DNA from: Campylobacter concisus
GTDB taxonomy: Bacteria; Campylobacterota; Campylobacteria; Campylobacterales; Campylobacteraceae
NCBI RefSeq assembly: GCF_003049085.1
Contig: NZ_PIQX01000010.1
Span: 1 to 47,967 of the forward strand
Reading direction: 5' to 3'
Length of the DNA stretch: 47,967 bases
How positions within the stretch are numbered: position 1 is the first letter of the stretch; every line of letters starts with the position of its first letter. Shown piece after piece: positions 14,332 through 24,361 of the stretch. Below the pieces are notes generated by a model. It did not search any database, had not been told where the DNA came from, and worked only from the letters and a program-made list of their open reading frames with translations. The position numbers were made by a program, and so were the translations under genes.

Positions 14332-15901
14332 TCCTAAAGATATCAAATTCTGGTTCATAAACCTTAGTTTTTACCACAAAATATCCAAGAACTGAGCTAA
14401 ATATAAAATCATGCGAAAGACTTTCATCTCTCCTAGTTTTTAGCCTTTTCAAAAGTTCGCTATCGCTTGAAAAGACTATGGCTGGGATGTGTTTTTGCTC
14501 ATCTGGAGCGATGGAATAAGGCAGACCATGTAAATATATGCCATTTTCGCCTAGGCTCTCTCCGTGATCTGAGAAAAAGAACATGGTGACTTCAAATTTA
14601 TCTTTTCTTGCTTCAAGGGCGTTTATCAGCTCACTTTGTAGATAGTCCTCATATAAAATGGTGTTGTCGTAGGTGTTTGCTATCTCTTCTGGCGTGCATT
14701 TATTTAGCTCCGCAGTATCGCACGTTGGGGTAAATTCTTTAAATTTGCTTGGGTAGCCTTTGTAGTAGATAGGGCCATGCGAGCCTTGCAGGTGTAGCAC
14801 GATAAGGGTAGTGGAATTTGCATCTTCGATGACCTTTTTGGCCTCATCAAATATCACTTCGTCAAAGCCTTCTGCTCGATGATCTGAAGTATGGTTTTGA
14901 TCGAGATTGTCGCAAACGCCCTTGCAACCGCCGCTATTGTTGCCAAAAAAGTATGTTTTTATGCCAAGTTTATTGATGATATCAACTAAATTTTCACGAG
15001 CTTTTGCTTCGCGGTTGCTAAAATTTTCTCGCTTTAAGTCTGAAAATAGGCAAGGCACACTAGTTTCTGTTGCGGTTCCACATGAGTAGAAATTCGTAAA
15101 ACTTACCACATCTTTTTGTTTAGTAAATTTATTTGTATCGTTTTTAGCGTAGCCATTTAGTGAGTAGTTTCTGCTTCTTTGCGTCTCGCCAACTATCAAA
15201 ACTAAAATTTTATTTTTATTATCAGCTAGTACCGCATCATCTGCTACATAGGTAAAAGGTAGTGGTTTTTGTGTGATCGATTTTACTAATTTTACAGCTG
15301 AATAGATGGGATAGTATGGGAGCAATGCGGTTCTTAAATTCGAGTGTTCTCTAAAAAATGGTATAAAAATTTTAGACGTTAATGAAAATATGATAGCTAT
15401 CGCAACTATAGAAAATGAGATAATTTTTGCTCTTGATTTAAGCTCATTTTTGAAACTACCATAGTTAATCTTTACAAATGCTACATATACGCAAGGTAAG
15501 ATGGTTGTAATAATTATCCAAAAAACTAAACCTGTGCTAAAGTAACTAAAGGCTTCTTTGGTATCGGTGTGTAGGACGTTTAATAACATATCTTTATCTA
15601 TAATAACACCATATGCTTGCATAAAGTAAGCAGATATGCCACTTGCTAAAATCAAAATAATTGTAATTGGCTTTAGTAAAAAAGGTACAAATAAGATGCA
15701 AAAAATACTAGCGAAAACTAAGATAAAGACAATTGCAAATATAAGAAAAAAGAATATAGAAAAAGAAAGTTGATTATTTTGTAGAAAGCCTGAAAGAACG
15801 CCTTTGTATAAAAATATATAATTTATAAAAAATATGTAAGCAGTAAATAAAGTCAGAAACTTTAAAAAACTGATACTTTTAAATTTATTAATATTTAGCA
15901 T
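14327..15901 (-). CDS. eptC: Phosphoethanolamine transferase (EptA/EptC type)
   Basis: 524 residues: five membrane helices in the first ~200 residues, then a periplasmic sulfatase-fold domain. Catalytic features are LIVGETQRSRNYSLNGY (metal Glu), GTATETSVPCLFS (nucleophilic Thr) and FFSDHGESLGENGIYLHG (metal Asp/His). It transfers phosphoethanolamine from phosphatidylethanolamine to lipid A; the C. jejuni enzyme EptC also modifies the flagellar rod protein FlgG and glycans, affecting motility and polymyxin resistance. Which acceptors are used here cannot be read from sequence. Confidence 0.9.
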   Translation of the reverse strand: MLNINKFKSISFLKFLTLFTAYIFFINYIFLYKGVLSGFLQNNQLSFSIFFFLIFAIVFILVFASIFCILFVPFLLKPITIILILASGISAYFMQAYGVIIDKDMLLNVLHTDTKEAFSYFSTGLVFWIIITTILPCVYVAFVKINYGSFKNELKSRAKIISFSIVAIAIIFSLTSKIFIPFFREHSNLRTALLPYYPIYSAVKLVKSITQKPLPFTYVADDAVLADNKNKILVLIVGETQRSRNYSLNGYAKNDTNKFTKQKDVVSFTNFYSCGTATETSVPCLFSDLKRENFSNREAKARENLVDIINKLGIKTYFFGNNSGGCKGVCDNLDQNHTSDHRAEGFDEVIFDEAKKVIEDANSTTLIVLHLQGSHGPIYYKGYPSKFKEFTPTCDTAELNKCTPEEIANTYDNTILYEDYLQSELINALEARKDKFEVTMFFFSDHGESLGENGIYLHGLPYSIAPDEQKHIPAIVFSSDSELLKRLKTRRDESLSHDFIFSSVLGYFVVKTKVYEPEFDIFRK

Positions 15902-15976
15902 CTTTTCAGCCTTTGTAAAAAGCCATAATAATAGGACTCAAATGTAAATGGCTAGAAATTTAAAATAAAAATAAGA

Positions 15977-16264
15977 TTATTTTTTCTTGCCTTTGGAGTT
16001 TTTTGCTTCAGTTTTTTTGACTTTCGCATTCTCTTTTATGCTAAGTTTTTCTTTAACTTTTTGCATATCGTTAAAACCAATACCTTGGACTTTTTCAAGC
16101 TCATCGATGCTTTTAAATTTGTGGGCTTTTCTGTATTTTATGATGTTTAATGCTTGGCCTTTACTTAGCCCAAGCCCCATTAACTCATTTTTGCTGGCTG
16201 TATTTAGATTAGCGCCATATGCAATACTTGCAACTACCAAACAAAGTAAAATTTTAATCCACAT
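15977..16264 (-). CDS. ComEA-like helix-hairpin-helix protein
   Basis: 95 residues: signal peptide WIKILLCLVVASIAYGA, then the ComEA-type unit NLNTASKNELMGL...GLSKGQALNIIKYR with two HhH hairpins (second: IDELEKVQGIG), and a lysine-rich tail (KVKKTEAKNSKGKKK). ComEA proteins bind double-stranded DNA in the periplasm during natural transformation, and Campylobacter is naturally competent. It lies 9 nt after pbpA and may be co-transcribed with it. Confidence 0.85.
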   Translation of the reverse strand: MWIKILLCLVVASIAYGANLNTASKNELMGLGLSKGQALNIIKYRKAHKFKSIDELEKVQGIGFNDMQKVKEKLSIKENAKVKKTEAKNSKGKKK

Positions 16265-16273
16265 CTTATCTTC

Positions 16274-18202
16274 CTAAAATAATAATCCATCGTTTTCTTG
16301 ATCTTGAATGATGTCATTTGTTGGTGTATTTTGCGGCAACGGCGAGTCGTTTGTGTAGTACTCATCAGCGCCGTTATAGTATCCTTTATAGACGCCATCA
16401 GGCTGCTCAAATGCACGTCTTAGGGTAGGGTAGAGCTTAATGTAGCCCTCCATAAATTTCTTAAAGACAGGTGCAGCTGTCCTGCTACCACCCTCGACCT
16501 TTTTCATAGGGCTGTTATCGTCGTTTCCGTACCAGATGATGGCCTCGATATCAGGCGAATAGCCGCAAAACCAAGCATCGATGCTGTTGTTCGACGTGCC
16601 AGTTTTGCCAGCGATCTGGATGCCATTTACCTTTGCGTTGCGTCCGGTGCCGTTGTTTACGACGTTTTGAAGCAAGGTAGTCATCAAAAATGCCTGCTCA
16701 GGTTTTAGTACCTGCTTCTTTTGAGGCTCATAGTCCATCGACGCGCCAAAGCTATTTTCTATATGCTTAATGAGCGTAGGCTCAACCACTTCGCCATCGT
16801 TTGGAAACATCGAGTAAAATTTTGCAAAGTCAAGTGGCGAAATTCCAAAGCTACCAAGTGCGATTGATAAATTTTCAGGGATGTCGTTAAAGCCCATATC
16901 TGTAAGCTGTTTGCGAACCGAGCTAAGACCAAGATCGTTTAGTAAATTTATGGTTGCGAGGTTGCGAGACTGGGTTAAGGCTGATTTTATCGTGATGTAG
17001 CCTTGAAAGCCGCCGCTATAGTTCTTTGGCGTCCATTCTTTGCCATTGCCCATGTCAAACGTCCTAGCGATATCAGCTACTTGAGAGACGACAGAGTAAC
17101 CGCTATCAAGGGCTATTTGATAGATAAATGGCTTAATGCTTGATCCTGGCTGGCGCTTGCTTTGAGTGGCACGGTTATAACTGCTTTTTGCGTAGTCAAT
17201 ACCGCCAATTAGTGCCAAAATTTGTCCGCTTTGTGGATGAGTGACGACGATAGCGCCATTTAGCATCTCTGGATTTGCCTTTTTATCTCTTTTTAAAATT
17301 TCATTGTAGCCATAGACAAGAGCGTCCTGAGCGATCTTTTGCACATTTAGATCGACTGTGCTTTGTATCTTGTAGCCGCCAGTTTTTATATCGTCAAATT
17401 TCTTTGAAGCCTCTTTTATGATCTCATCGACCACGTAAGGAGCTTTATTTCTTGTGAGTGTATCGTCAAAGACTGCTGGCTCTTCAAGCACGCCCTTTCG
17501 GTACTCGTCCTCGTTTATCCAGCCGATACTATACATCCTCTCAAGAACCCTGTTTGCGCGGCTAAGCGAGAGGTCTAGGTGCTTTGTAGGATCATAGGTG
17601 CTTGGCGCTTTTGGCATGCCAACTAGCATCGCTATCTCTTTTATGCTTAGCTCATTTAGCTCTTTTCTAAAGTAGCCCTCCGCAGCTGTTTTGATGCCGT
17701 AGTAGCCATGCCCAAAATATACGTGATTTAGGTATCTTTCGATGATATCTTCTTTGCTAAGCTCGCTTTCAAGCTTCATGGCAAGCACGATCTCTTTTAT
17801 CTTTCTTGTAAATTTCTTCTCACGGCTTAGAGCCAAATTTTTAATAAGCTGTTGTGTTAGTGTTGAAGCTCCCTCGACCAGCTTTCTAGCTTTAATATCT
17901 TTTATGGCAGCTCTTGCCATAGCTTCTACGTTTATACCACCATGCTCAAAGTAGCTCGTATCCTCGATAGCTACGAGCGCTTCGATGACACGCGGCGGGA
18001 TGTCGTTATATTTTACGTAAATTCTATTTTCTTCAAAGATATTTGCGATGAGTTCGTTGTTTCTATCAAAAATTTGCGTTGTAAGCTTTGGTTTGTAGTC
18101 GATGATAGCGTAAGCATCAAATCTAACTTGTGAATAAAAATATAAAAATGCTCCGCCAAGCGAAATGGCAACTATAAAGATAAATGCCAAGATATATTTC
18201 AT
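16274..18202 (-). CDS. pbpA: Penicillin-binding protein 1A
   Basis: 642 residues. One N-terminal membrane anchor, then a GT51 glycosyltransferase domain with VAIEDTSYFEHGG (catalytic Glu80) and STLTQQLIKNLALS, and a transpeptidase domain with GSSIKPF (active-site Ser of SxxK) and KTGTSN (KTG). A bifunctional class-A enzyme that polymerises and crosslinks peptidoglycan. It overlaps maf by 4 nt, and alaS-(4TM)-maf-pbpA is a conserved Campylobacter arrangement. The C-terminus is Asn/Asp-rich and ends without further domains. Confidence 0.95.
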   Translation of the reverse strand: MKYILAFIFIVAISLGGAFLYFYSQVRFDAYAIIDYKPKLTTQIFDRNNELIANIFEENRIYVKYNDIPPRVIEALVAIEDTSYFEHGGINVEAMARAAIKDIKARKLVEGASTLTQQLIKNLALSREKKFTRKIKEIVLAMKLESELSKEDIIERYLNHVYFGHGYYGIKTAAEGYFRKELNELSIKEIAMLVGMPKAPSTYDPTKHLDLSLSRANRVLERMYSIGWINEDEYRKGVLEEPAVFDDTLTRNKAPYVVDEIIKEASKKFDDIKTGGYKIQSTVDLNVQKIAQDALVYGYNEILKRDKKANPEMLNGAIVVTHPQSGQILALIGGIDYAKSSYNRATQSKRQPGSSIKPFIYQIALDSGYSVVSQVADIARTFDMGNGKEWTPKNYSGGFQGYITIKSALTQSRNLATINLLNDLGLSSVRKQLTDMGFNDIPENLSIALGSFGISPLDFAKFYSMFPNDGEVVEPTLIKHIENSFGASMDYEPQKKQVLKPEQAFLMTTLLQNVVNNGTGRNAKVNGIQIAGKTGTSNNSIDAWFCGYSPDIEAIIWYGNDDNSPMKKVEGGSRTAAPVFKKFMEGYIKLYPTLRRAFEQPDGVYKGYYNGADEYYTNDSPLPQNTPTNDIIQDQENDGLLF

Positions 18203-18741
18203 AAAAATGCCTTTAATATTTTTAAATTTAGCCCCATGGCCGTGCTGGTTTCACCGTGTTGGGAGATGATATATTTTTTATTAAAATTTTCTATCGTCAT
18301 GGCTCCAGCCTTGCCTTGCCACTCATTATTTTTTATGTATTCATTAAGGTCATGCTCGTCAAATTTTTTAAATTTATACGTAGTCCTACTTATGTTTATA
18401 AGCTCAAATTCGCCTAAAAATATCATCGCCGTATAGACGCTGCATTCGTTGCCGCTTTGCAAATTTAGCATAGCAATCGCTTCTTTTTCATCCTTTGCTT
18501 TACCTAAAATTTTATCTCCACACGCCACGCAGCTATCTACAAAGAGTAAATTTTTAAGACCCATGTTTTCTTTTAAAAATTGCTCTTTTTTGGCTTTTAC
18601 GACACTTTGGACATAAATTTCAGGTTTTACGTTTTTTTCTACCTTGCTCTCGTCAAACTGGAAAGAAATTTGAGTGAAATTTATACCAGCATCTTTTAAT
18701 AAATTTGCCCTTGTTGGCGAGCTTGAAGCGAGCGTTATCAT
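18199..18741 (-). CDS. maf: Maf-family nucleotide pyrophosphatase
   Basis: 180 residues. Conserved LASSSPTRANLLKDAGINF at the N-terminus, followed by VKAKKEQF, DSCVACGDKILGKAKDEKEA and a central ATSVYT-like TAMIFL segment. Maf proteins hydrolyse non-canonical or standard nucleoside triphosphates (dTTP/UTP and modified bases) and restrain septum formation in some species. The motif DSCVACGD replaces the more usual D-T-V-V near the catalytic acidic residue, a shared feature of this branch as far as I can tell. Overlaps both neighbours by 4 nt. Confidence 0.9.
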   Translation of the reverse strand: MITLASSSPTRANLLKDAGINFTQISFQFDESKVEKNVKPEIYVQSVVKAKKEQFLKENMGLKNLLFVDSCVACGDKILGKAKDEKEAIAMLNLQSGNECSVYTAMIFLGEFELINISRTTYKFKKFDEHDLNEYIKNNEWQGKAGAMTIENFNKKYIISQHGETSTAMGLNLKILKAFL

Positions 18742-19238
18742 AAAAATACCTTATAGCTTATACCAAGATAAATAGCTGCTAGCGAAGCTAATAAATTTAA
18801 TGGTGTGAAGTAATAAATTATAACGATCAAACTCTCGTTTAGCTCGATCATTTCATGCGATCTTAGTGCTTTTAAGGCCTTTTTGTATCTATAAAATATA
18901 TAGCTTAAATTTAATAACAAAAATAGTTCTATTGCACATTTTGTTGCTACCATCGCACTTGCCATAGGATTTGTCAAATTTGCATCATAAAATCCAAAAA
19001 TTATAACCACACTTGTCGCTATCACGCAAAGGATTAGTATGAAAATCACAATGCCAAAGCGTCTTATAATGTGAAGTAAGATGTGATAGCGTTCCTTGTC
19101 TTCAAATTTATTTTTTATAAAGTAACTTCCAACAAGCACAAGACCGGCTTGTAGCCCCACAAAAAGAGCTACAAAGCATACATGCAAAAATAGTACTACT
19201 TGGTCAAATTTTATAAAAGCTATATCGTAATGACTCAT
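18738..19238 (-). CDS. Four-TM hypothetical membrane protein between alaS and maf
   Basis: 166 residues with four clear hydrophobic helices: [57 protein letters not shown] and [19 protein letters not shown]. Histidines in helix 1 (LHVCF) and in the loop ([11 protein letters not shown]) recall haem- or copper-type membrane proteins, but no family could be assigned. Overlaps alaS and maf by 4 nt each, so it is firmly part of the operon. Function unknown. Confidence 0.75.
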   Translation of the reverse strand: MSHYDIAFIKFDQVVLFLHVCFVALFVGLQAGLVLVGSYFIKNKFEDKERYHILLHIIRRFGIVIFILILCVIATSVVIIFGFYDANLTNPMASAMVATKCAIELFLLLNLSYIFYRYKKALKALRSHEMIELNESLIVIIYYFTPLNLLASLAAIYLGISYKVFL

Positions 19239-21793
19239 TTTTCTAAGGCTTGCCTTGCGTACTCAAGTGAATCTTTTATCGCATCTTCTATCATTGATGC
19301 ATCTTTGCCACCGGCTGTTGCAAAGTCATCTTTACCACCTCCATTGCCGCCTAGAATTTGTGCTGCAAATTTTACCCAAGCACCAGCTTTTAAAGGAGCA
19401 TTTTTAACGCCAGCTGCAAGAGAAATTTTGCCACTCTCATCGGCTTGGATTAGCAAAATAGCAGCACTTTCATACTCATTTTTAAACTCATCTATCAAGG
19501 TTTTTATATCTCCACCATCTACGCTTGTAACGCAAAGTTTGGTTTTATTTATATCTAAATAGACTAGCTCATGAGAATTTTTAGCATTTTTTAGTTTGTC
19601 TTTTAAAACTCTTAATTCATTTTTTAGCTTTTTGACCGCATTTAGTGGCTCGGTACTTTTTAGCTCATCTTTTAGCTCGTCAAGCTCGGCTCTAAATGAC
19701 TTTACTAAATTTAGCGCAGCTCTTGAGCAAACGGCCTCTACACGCCTAACGCCAGCACTTACGCCACTCTCTTTTGTGATGAAAAATGATCCTATCTCAT
19801 CTATATTTTTTACGTGTGTGCCACCGCAAAGCTCTTTGCTGACATTACCAAAGCTAACGACTCTTACATTATTAGCGTATTTTTCATTAAATAGTGCGAT
19901 AGCTCCACTATTTTTAGCATCTTCAAGTTTCATAAGTTCTGTTTTTGAGTTAGCACCATTTAGTATCCACTCATTTACTAAATTTTCAATCTTTGAAAGT
20001 TCTTCGCTACTTAGTGCTTTTGGATGAGAGAAGTCAAACCTTAACTTATCCGCTTCCACACTTGAGCCAGCTTGAGCGATATGCGTGCCAAGCACGTTTC
20101 TAAGGGCTGCATGAAGTAAGTGTGTGGCGCTGTGGTGACGTGCGATCTGGGCTCTATCACTGCCAACTTCAAGCTCTACTTCATCGCCAACTTTTAGCGC
20201 TGCATTAGTTTTTACTAAAGATAAATTTAGTCCATGAAATTTTTGCGTATCAAGCACATTTGCTTTGCCTACTATCTTACCGCTATCACCGCACTGGCCG
20301 CCACTTTGAGCGTAAAATGGAGTGACATCAAACATCACCCAGCCCTCTTTGCCAGCATCTAAGCTATCTACATTTTTAAATTCTTCATCAAGTAGGGCTA
20401 AAATTTTGCTTTTGCTCTTAAGCTCTTCATAGCCTATAAATTTATTCTCGCCAAATTTCTCAAGTAGCTCTTTAAAATCGCCCTTTGCACTCTTATCGCC
20501 ACTGCCTTTCCAAGCAGCTTTTGCACGTGCCTTTTGCTCGCTCATAAGCTCATCAAACCTTGCCTCATCGACCTTTAAGCCTTTTTCTCTAAGCATATCA
20601 GCTGTTAGGTCAAGTGGGAAGCCAAATGTGTCATAAAGCTTAAACGCAGCCTCTCCGCTAAAAATTTCTTTTGTATTTTTAAGCTCGCTCTCAAATAGCT
20701 CCAAACCGCTAGCAATAGTCGCCAAAAATCTCTCTTCTTCAAGCTTTATCTGCTCTTTTACAGCCGCTTTTTTATCGTTTAGATAGGTGTAGTGTCCGCC
20801 CATAAGCTCGCAAACTTTATCAACAAGCTTATACATAAATGGCTCTTTTATGCCTAGCAAGTATCCATGACGGATCGCACGGCGTAAGATACGGCGAAGC
20901 ACGTAGCCACGGCCTTCTTTGTCAAATGTAGTGCCCTGAGCTAGCAAAAATGTGACTGAACGGATGTGATCGCTTATGACGCGGTAGCTAGCGCCACTTT
21001 CATAGATGTATGGTTTGCCACAAAGCTTTGCTACTTCGCTAATTAGTGGCATAAAAAGTGTGCTGTCGTAGTTGCTAAATTTACCTTGCAAGATAGCAGT
21101 AACGCGCTCAAGTCCCATGCCAGTATCAATGCTTGGCTTTGGTAATGGGCTTAGTTTGCCATCGGCGCTTCTTTCATACTGCATGAAAACAAGATTCCAG
21201 ATCTCCAAAAATCTATCGCCGTCGCCGCCCATGTAGTCCTCAGGCGTGTTAAAGTGCTCAGCACCTTGATCGTAAAAAATTTCACTGCAAGGGCCGCATG
21301 GTCCAGTATCGCCCATTTGCCAGAAGTTATCATGATCGCCAAAGCGGTAAATTCTCTCTTTTGCGATGTGAGTGCTCCAAATTTCAAACGCCTCATCGTC
21401 GCTTTCATGAACGGTTACATAAAGTTTGTCTTTTGGTAGTTTTAGTACTTCTGTTACAAATTCCCAAGCATAAGCGATCGCTTCTTTTTTGAAGTATTCG
21501 CCAAAACTAAAATTTCCTAGCATCTCAAAAAATGTGTGGTGGCGCGCTGTGTAGCCGACATTATCAAGGTCGTTATGCTTACCACCAGCTCTTATGCAGG
21601 TCTGACAGCTAGTGCGGATAGGTGGTGTTGGGCGTGGCACTTCGCCTGTGAAAATGCTCTTAAATGGCACCATGCCAGCGTTTGTGAAAAGTAGTGTTGC
21701 ATCGTTTGGCACGAGTGGCGCTGAAGCTACGACTTCATGACCTTTTGATTTAAAAAAATCAAGATATGCCTTTCTTATATCTAAATTTTGCAT
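19235..21793 (-). CDS. alaS: Alanyl-tRNA synthetase
   Basis: 852 residues, full-length. Class II core with [41 protein letters not shown] and GFGLERV-like GMGLERV; editing domain with [12 protein letters not shown] and CGGTHV zinc residues; C-terminal coiled region and the glycine-rich [15 protein letters not shown] of the C-Ala domain. It charges tRNA-Ala and edits mischarged Ser/Gly. It is the first gene of the minus-strand operon, with the promoter in the 167-nt divergent region. Confidence 0.97.
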   Translation of the reverse strand: MQNLDIRKAYLDFFKSKGHEVVASAPLVPNDATLLFTNAGMVPFKSIFTGEVPRPTPPIRTSCQTCIRAGGKHNDLDNVGYTARHHTFFEMLGNFSFGEYFKKEAIAYAWEFVTEVLKLPKDKLYVTVHESDDEAFEIWSTHIAKERIYRFGDHDNFWQMGDTGPCGPCSEIFYDQGAEHFNTPEDYMGGDGDRFLEIWNLVFMQYERSADGKLSPLPKPSIDTGMGLERVTAILQGKFSNYDSTLFMPLISEVAKLCGKPYIYESGASYRVISDHIRSVTFLLAQGTTFDKEGRGYVLRRILRRAIRHGYLLGIKEPFMYKLVDKVCELMGGHYTYLNDKKAAVKEQIKLEEERFLATIASGLELFESELKNTKEIFSGEAAFKLYDTFGFPLDLTADMLREKGLKVDEARFDELMSEQKARAKAAWKGSGDKSAKGDFKELLEKFGENKFIGYEELKSKSKILALLDEEFKNVDSLDAGKEGWVMFDVTPFYAQSGGQCGDSGKIVGKANVLDTQKFHGLNLSLVKTNAALKVGDEVELEVGSDRAQIARHHSATHLLHAALRNVLGTHIAQAGSSVEADKLRFDFSHPKALSSEELSKIENLVNEWILNGANSKTELMKLEDAKNSGAIALFNEKYANNVRVVSFGNVSKELCGGTHVKNIDEIGSFFITKESGVSAGVRRVEAVCSRAALNLVKSFRAELDELKDELKSTEPLNAVKKLKNELRVLKDKLKNAKNSHELVYLDINKTKLCVTSVDGGDIKTLIDEFKNEYESAAILLIQADESGKISLAAGVKNAPLKAGAWVKFAAQILGGNGGGKDDFATAGGKDASMIEDAIKDSLEYARQALEK

Positions 21794-21822
21794 TTTTATC
21801 CTCGTTAGTTTTAAATTTTGCT

Positions 21823-21841
21823 CGATTTTAGCTAAAAATCG
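21823..21841 (-). promoter_or_regulatory. Likely alaS promoter in a near-palindrome
   Basis: On the minus strand TTTTTAGCTAAAATCG gives the same TAAAAT extended -10 used by leuD and trmL. The surrounding CGATTTTAGCTAAAAATCG is almost a perfect palindrome and could serve as a regulatory site. The remaining divergent region is AT-rich without other recognisable features. Confidence 0.45.
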
Positions 21842-21960
21842 TTTGTAAATTTATAAAAAAATACAAAATTAATTTTTGCTTAATATATTTTATAAATTTA
21901 TTTGTTTAAAAGCGATTTGCAATTAAAATAGCCTAAAAATTTATAACTAAAAGGTCTTTA

Positions 21961-22830
21961 GTGAAACTCAAAATTGGCATTGTTGGATACAATCTGGTTG
22001 GCAAGCGGCACTATATGGAGCTGAGGCGTTCTGACAAATTTGAAGTTTGTGGAGTTTTTGATAAAGAAAATAGAGATGATGCTTGCAGAGCTCCGTTTTT
22101 TGATGAGTTTAAGAAATTTATAGAAGTAGCCCAGCCACAAGCTGTTGTACTTTGTTTGCCTCAACATGAGATCGTAGAGGCCTTTTGTCAGTGTGCAAAA
22201 TATTGCCAAAATATCTTGATTTCAAGGCCAATATTTAAAAGTGTAAGCGAGCTAAAAGAGATAAAATATGCCTCAGTTGTAAATAAAGTAAGAGTTTGTA
22301 CTGGTGTTGATGAACGTTTTAATCCAACTATTGTTTCGCTAAAAAAGGCGCTTTTAAAAGAAGAAGAAATTTATAGCATTTCAATTGCGCATTTTAAACC
22401 ACTTTGTGAAGGAAATATTATAAACGAACTTTCGCTTTGCGATATAGACCTTGCGAAAAATTTAGTGGATAGTGAAATTTGCAGCTTTTTTTATACTCAG
22501 GCAAATAAAACCAATACTAAAATATGCGATAATGTTGGAATTAACATTAAAATGAAAAATCAAATTTTAGTAAATATTACCGATTCGTTTTGTGGTTCAT
22601 TAGAACGTTTCAAAATAGAAGTAAATGCCAAAGAAGGTGTTTATTTTGGCGATCTTATCGATTACAAACTTCACAGGGTAAATGAAAATGGTCAGATGAA
22701 TTTAAAAACCGATCCTTTAAACAATGAAATAAAAGCCCAATATGATGCCTTTTATGACCTTTGTCAAAGCGGCGAAAACATCGAACTTTCAAACATTGAT
22801 GATGCGATAAAAATTAAGGAGTTGTTTTGA
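21961..22830 (+). CDS. Gfo/Idh/MocA-like oxidoreductase
   Basis: 289 residues from GTG 21961. The Rossmann N-terminus KIGIVGYNLVGKRHYMELRR retains most of the GxGxxG pattern but has Asn in place of the middle Gly. The region with VVLCLPQHEIVEAFCQCA is typical, but the protein is shorter than the usual 330-350 and lacks a clear EKP motif (SRPIFK instead). It sits directly before hemH, as a C. jejuni oxidoreductase gene does. Substrate unknown; catalytic competence is doubtful on motif grounds. Confidence 0.7.
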   Translation: MKLKIGIVGYNLVGKRHYMELRRSDKFEVCGVFDKENRDDACRAPFFDEFKKFIEVAQPQAVVLCLPQHEIVEAFCQCAKYCQNILISRPIFKSVSELKEIKYASVVNKVRVCTGVDERFNPTIVSLKKALLKEEEIYSISIAHFKPLCEGNIINELSLCDIDLAKNLVDSEICSFFYTQANKTNTKICDNVGINIKMKNQILVNITDSFCGSLERFKIEVNAKEGVYFGDLIDYKLHRVNENGQMNLKTDPLNNEIKAQYDAFYDLCQSGENIELSNIDDAIKIKELF

Positions 22831-23783
22831 TGAAAAAGGCACTTTTGCTTTTAAATATGGGTGGGGCAAATAGCCTTGCTGATGTAGAAATTTTTCTAAA
22901 AAATATGTTTAATGACCCTTATATTTTGGGTATAAAGAATAAATTTTTAAGAAAATTTGTAGCTTTTATGATCACAAAAGGTAGGCTAAAAACGGCTAAG
23001 CATAACTACGAACAAATAGGTGGCAAATCGCCTATTTGCGAGCTTACAGCTAAGCTTTGCGATAAAATTTCAAGCTTACAAAATGAGTTTGATGCAGTTG
23101 ATTTTGCGATGAACTATACTTCACCATTTGTAAAAGATGTGCTTAAAAAATACGAAAATTTTGATGAGATAGTGCTTTTGCCACTTTATCCTCATCATTC
23201 ACAAACTACGATAACTTCAAGTTTAGATGATTTTAAAAAAGCAAAAGATGAGCTAGAGATAAAGGCTAAAATTTTGCTTTGCGGGCCATTTTATGATGAT
23301 GAAATTTATAATAAAATCATAATCTCGCACATAAATGAAGCCATAAATAATATAGATGTAAGCGATGTGGAGCTTATCTTTTCAGCTCATTCGTTGCCTC
23401 AAAAAATTATTGATAAAGGCGATGTCTACGAAAAACATATAAATGAGCATGTGCAAATTCTAAGCAAAATGATAAAAGATAGCGGATTAAACTTCAAAGA
23501 GATAAATTTAGCCTACCAATCGCGTCTTGGGCCTGTAAAATGGCTAGAGCCCTCACTAAATGAAATTTTGGCAAAGTGTAAGAGTAAAAAGGCTCTTATC
23601 TATCCACTCTCTTTTTGTATTGATAACTCTGAGACTATTTTTGAGCTAGTTATTGAGTATGCAAAGATCGCAAAAGAGCTAAATTTTAGCTTCTACAAGG
23701 TTGTTTGGTGCCCAAATTTTAGTGATGAGTTTGCTAGTTTTATCTTACAAAAAGCAAAAACAGCCAAAGAGATTAACTTTTAG
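22830..23783 (+). CDS. hemH: Ferrochelatase
   Basis: 317 residues from ATG 22830; the stop of the previous gene overlaps in TGATG and AAGGAG lies upstream, so ATG is preferred over TTG 22827. Motifs LLLNMGGAN, MNYTSPFVKDVL, LPLYPHHSQTTITSS and IFSAHSLPQKIIDKGD (metal-binding His, conserved catalytic region) identify it. It inserts Fe2+ into protoporphyrin IX in the last step of haem synthesis. Translationally coupled to the oxidoreductase. Its stop codon TAG forms part of the sigma-54 promoter of the next gene. Confidence 0.95.
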   Translation: MKKALLLLNMGGANSLADVEIFLKNMFNDPYILGIKNKFLRKFVAFMITKGRLKTAKHNYEQIGGKSPICELTAKLCDKISSLQNEFDAVDFAMNYTSPFVKDVLKKYENFDEIVLLPLYPHHSQTTITSSLDDFKKAKDELEIKAKILLCGPFYDDEIYNKIIISHINEAINNIDVSDVELIFSAHSLPQKIIDKGDVYEKHINEHVQILSKMIKDSGLNFKEINLAYQSRLGPVKWLEPSLNEILAKCKSKKALIYPLSFCIDNSETIFELVIEYAKIAKELNFSFYKVVWCPNFSDEFASFILQKAKTAKEINF

Positions 23784-23796
23784 GAATAAATCTTGC
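23783..23796 (+). promoter_or_regulatory. Sigma-54 (-24/-12) promoter
   Basis: GG (23783-23784), ten bases, GC (23795-23796): GGAATAAATCTTGCTT, an exact GG-N10-GC element with the TTGCTT right arm favoured by Campylobacter RpoN. Its first G is the last base of the hemH stop codon. Confidence 0.75.
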
Positions 23797-23832
23797 TTAT
23801 GAAATATATCTCAATACAGTAAAAGGAGATAT

Positions 23833-24294
23833 ATGAAGGTACAAAATAACGACATAATCGATTATTTATTGCAATCAGGCTCAAGCAAAACTAAAGATAA
23901 AAAAAATAGTTTTGATGAAATTTTAAACCTTGCTATGGATAAAATCGCAAGCGATGCAAAAATTTCAGATAAGATTGAACAGTTTAAAAAAAGGCTTACT
24001 GAAATCGGTGCAGTTGGTTTTATAAGTGAGCTAAATTCTAACAAGATAGAAGAGAAAATAGCCCAAAAGAAAAAGGAGCTAACAGAACTTCTAGGCATAG
24101 ATGATCCCGCAAAAACACAGGATCAAAAAAATGAGTTGCTTAAAATAATGGATAAAATTTTAAGTGATTATCGCAAAGAGCTAAATGTAGCACTTGCTAA
24201 TCAAGCTCTGCTAGAGAAGCAAAAAAATCTTAATAGTAAGAATAGCAACTCGGTTAATCTAAGTTCTGTTTTAAATGAGCTAGGACTTGCTTAA
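23833..24294 (+). CDS. Sigma-54-controlled small coiled-coil protein
   Basis: 153 residues, strongly charged, with no signal or membrane segment; several amphipathic helices (KIEEKIAQKKKELTELLGI and KIMDKILSDYRKELNVALA) and an Asn/Ser-rich linker before the final helix (SVLNELGLA). RBS AAAAGGAG is 8 nt before the ATG. The strong -24/-12 promoter 37 nt upstream places it in the FlgR-RpoN flagellar regulon, which in C. jejuni includes several small proteins of unknown role. Likely a flagellar-associated or flagellar-co-expressed protein. No named homologue recognised. Confidence 0.75.
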   Translation: MKVQNNDIIDYLLQSGSSKTKDKKNSFDEILNLAMDKIASDAKISDKIEQFKKRLTEIGAVGFISELNSNKIEEKIAQKKKELTELLGIDDPAKTQDQKNELLKIMDKILSDYRKELNVALANQALLEKQKNLNSKNSNSVNLSSVLNELGLA

Positions 24295-24323
24295 AATTTA
24301 TATAAAAGATATTTAAGCCTATA

Positions 24324-24361
24324 TAACTTTGCCAAAAATCTATATTTTTACGGCAAAGTTA
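24324..24361. terminator. Bidirectional hairpin between the sigma-54 gene and pgpA
   Basis: TAACTTTGCC (24324-24333) and GGCAAAGTTA (24352-24361) are perfect 10-bp complements around an 18-nt loop. The right arm overlaps the last codons of the convergent pgpA gene. Confidence 0.65.
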
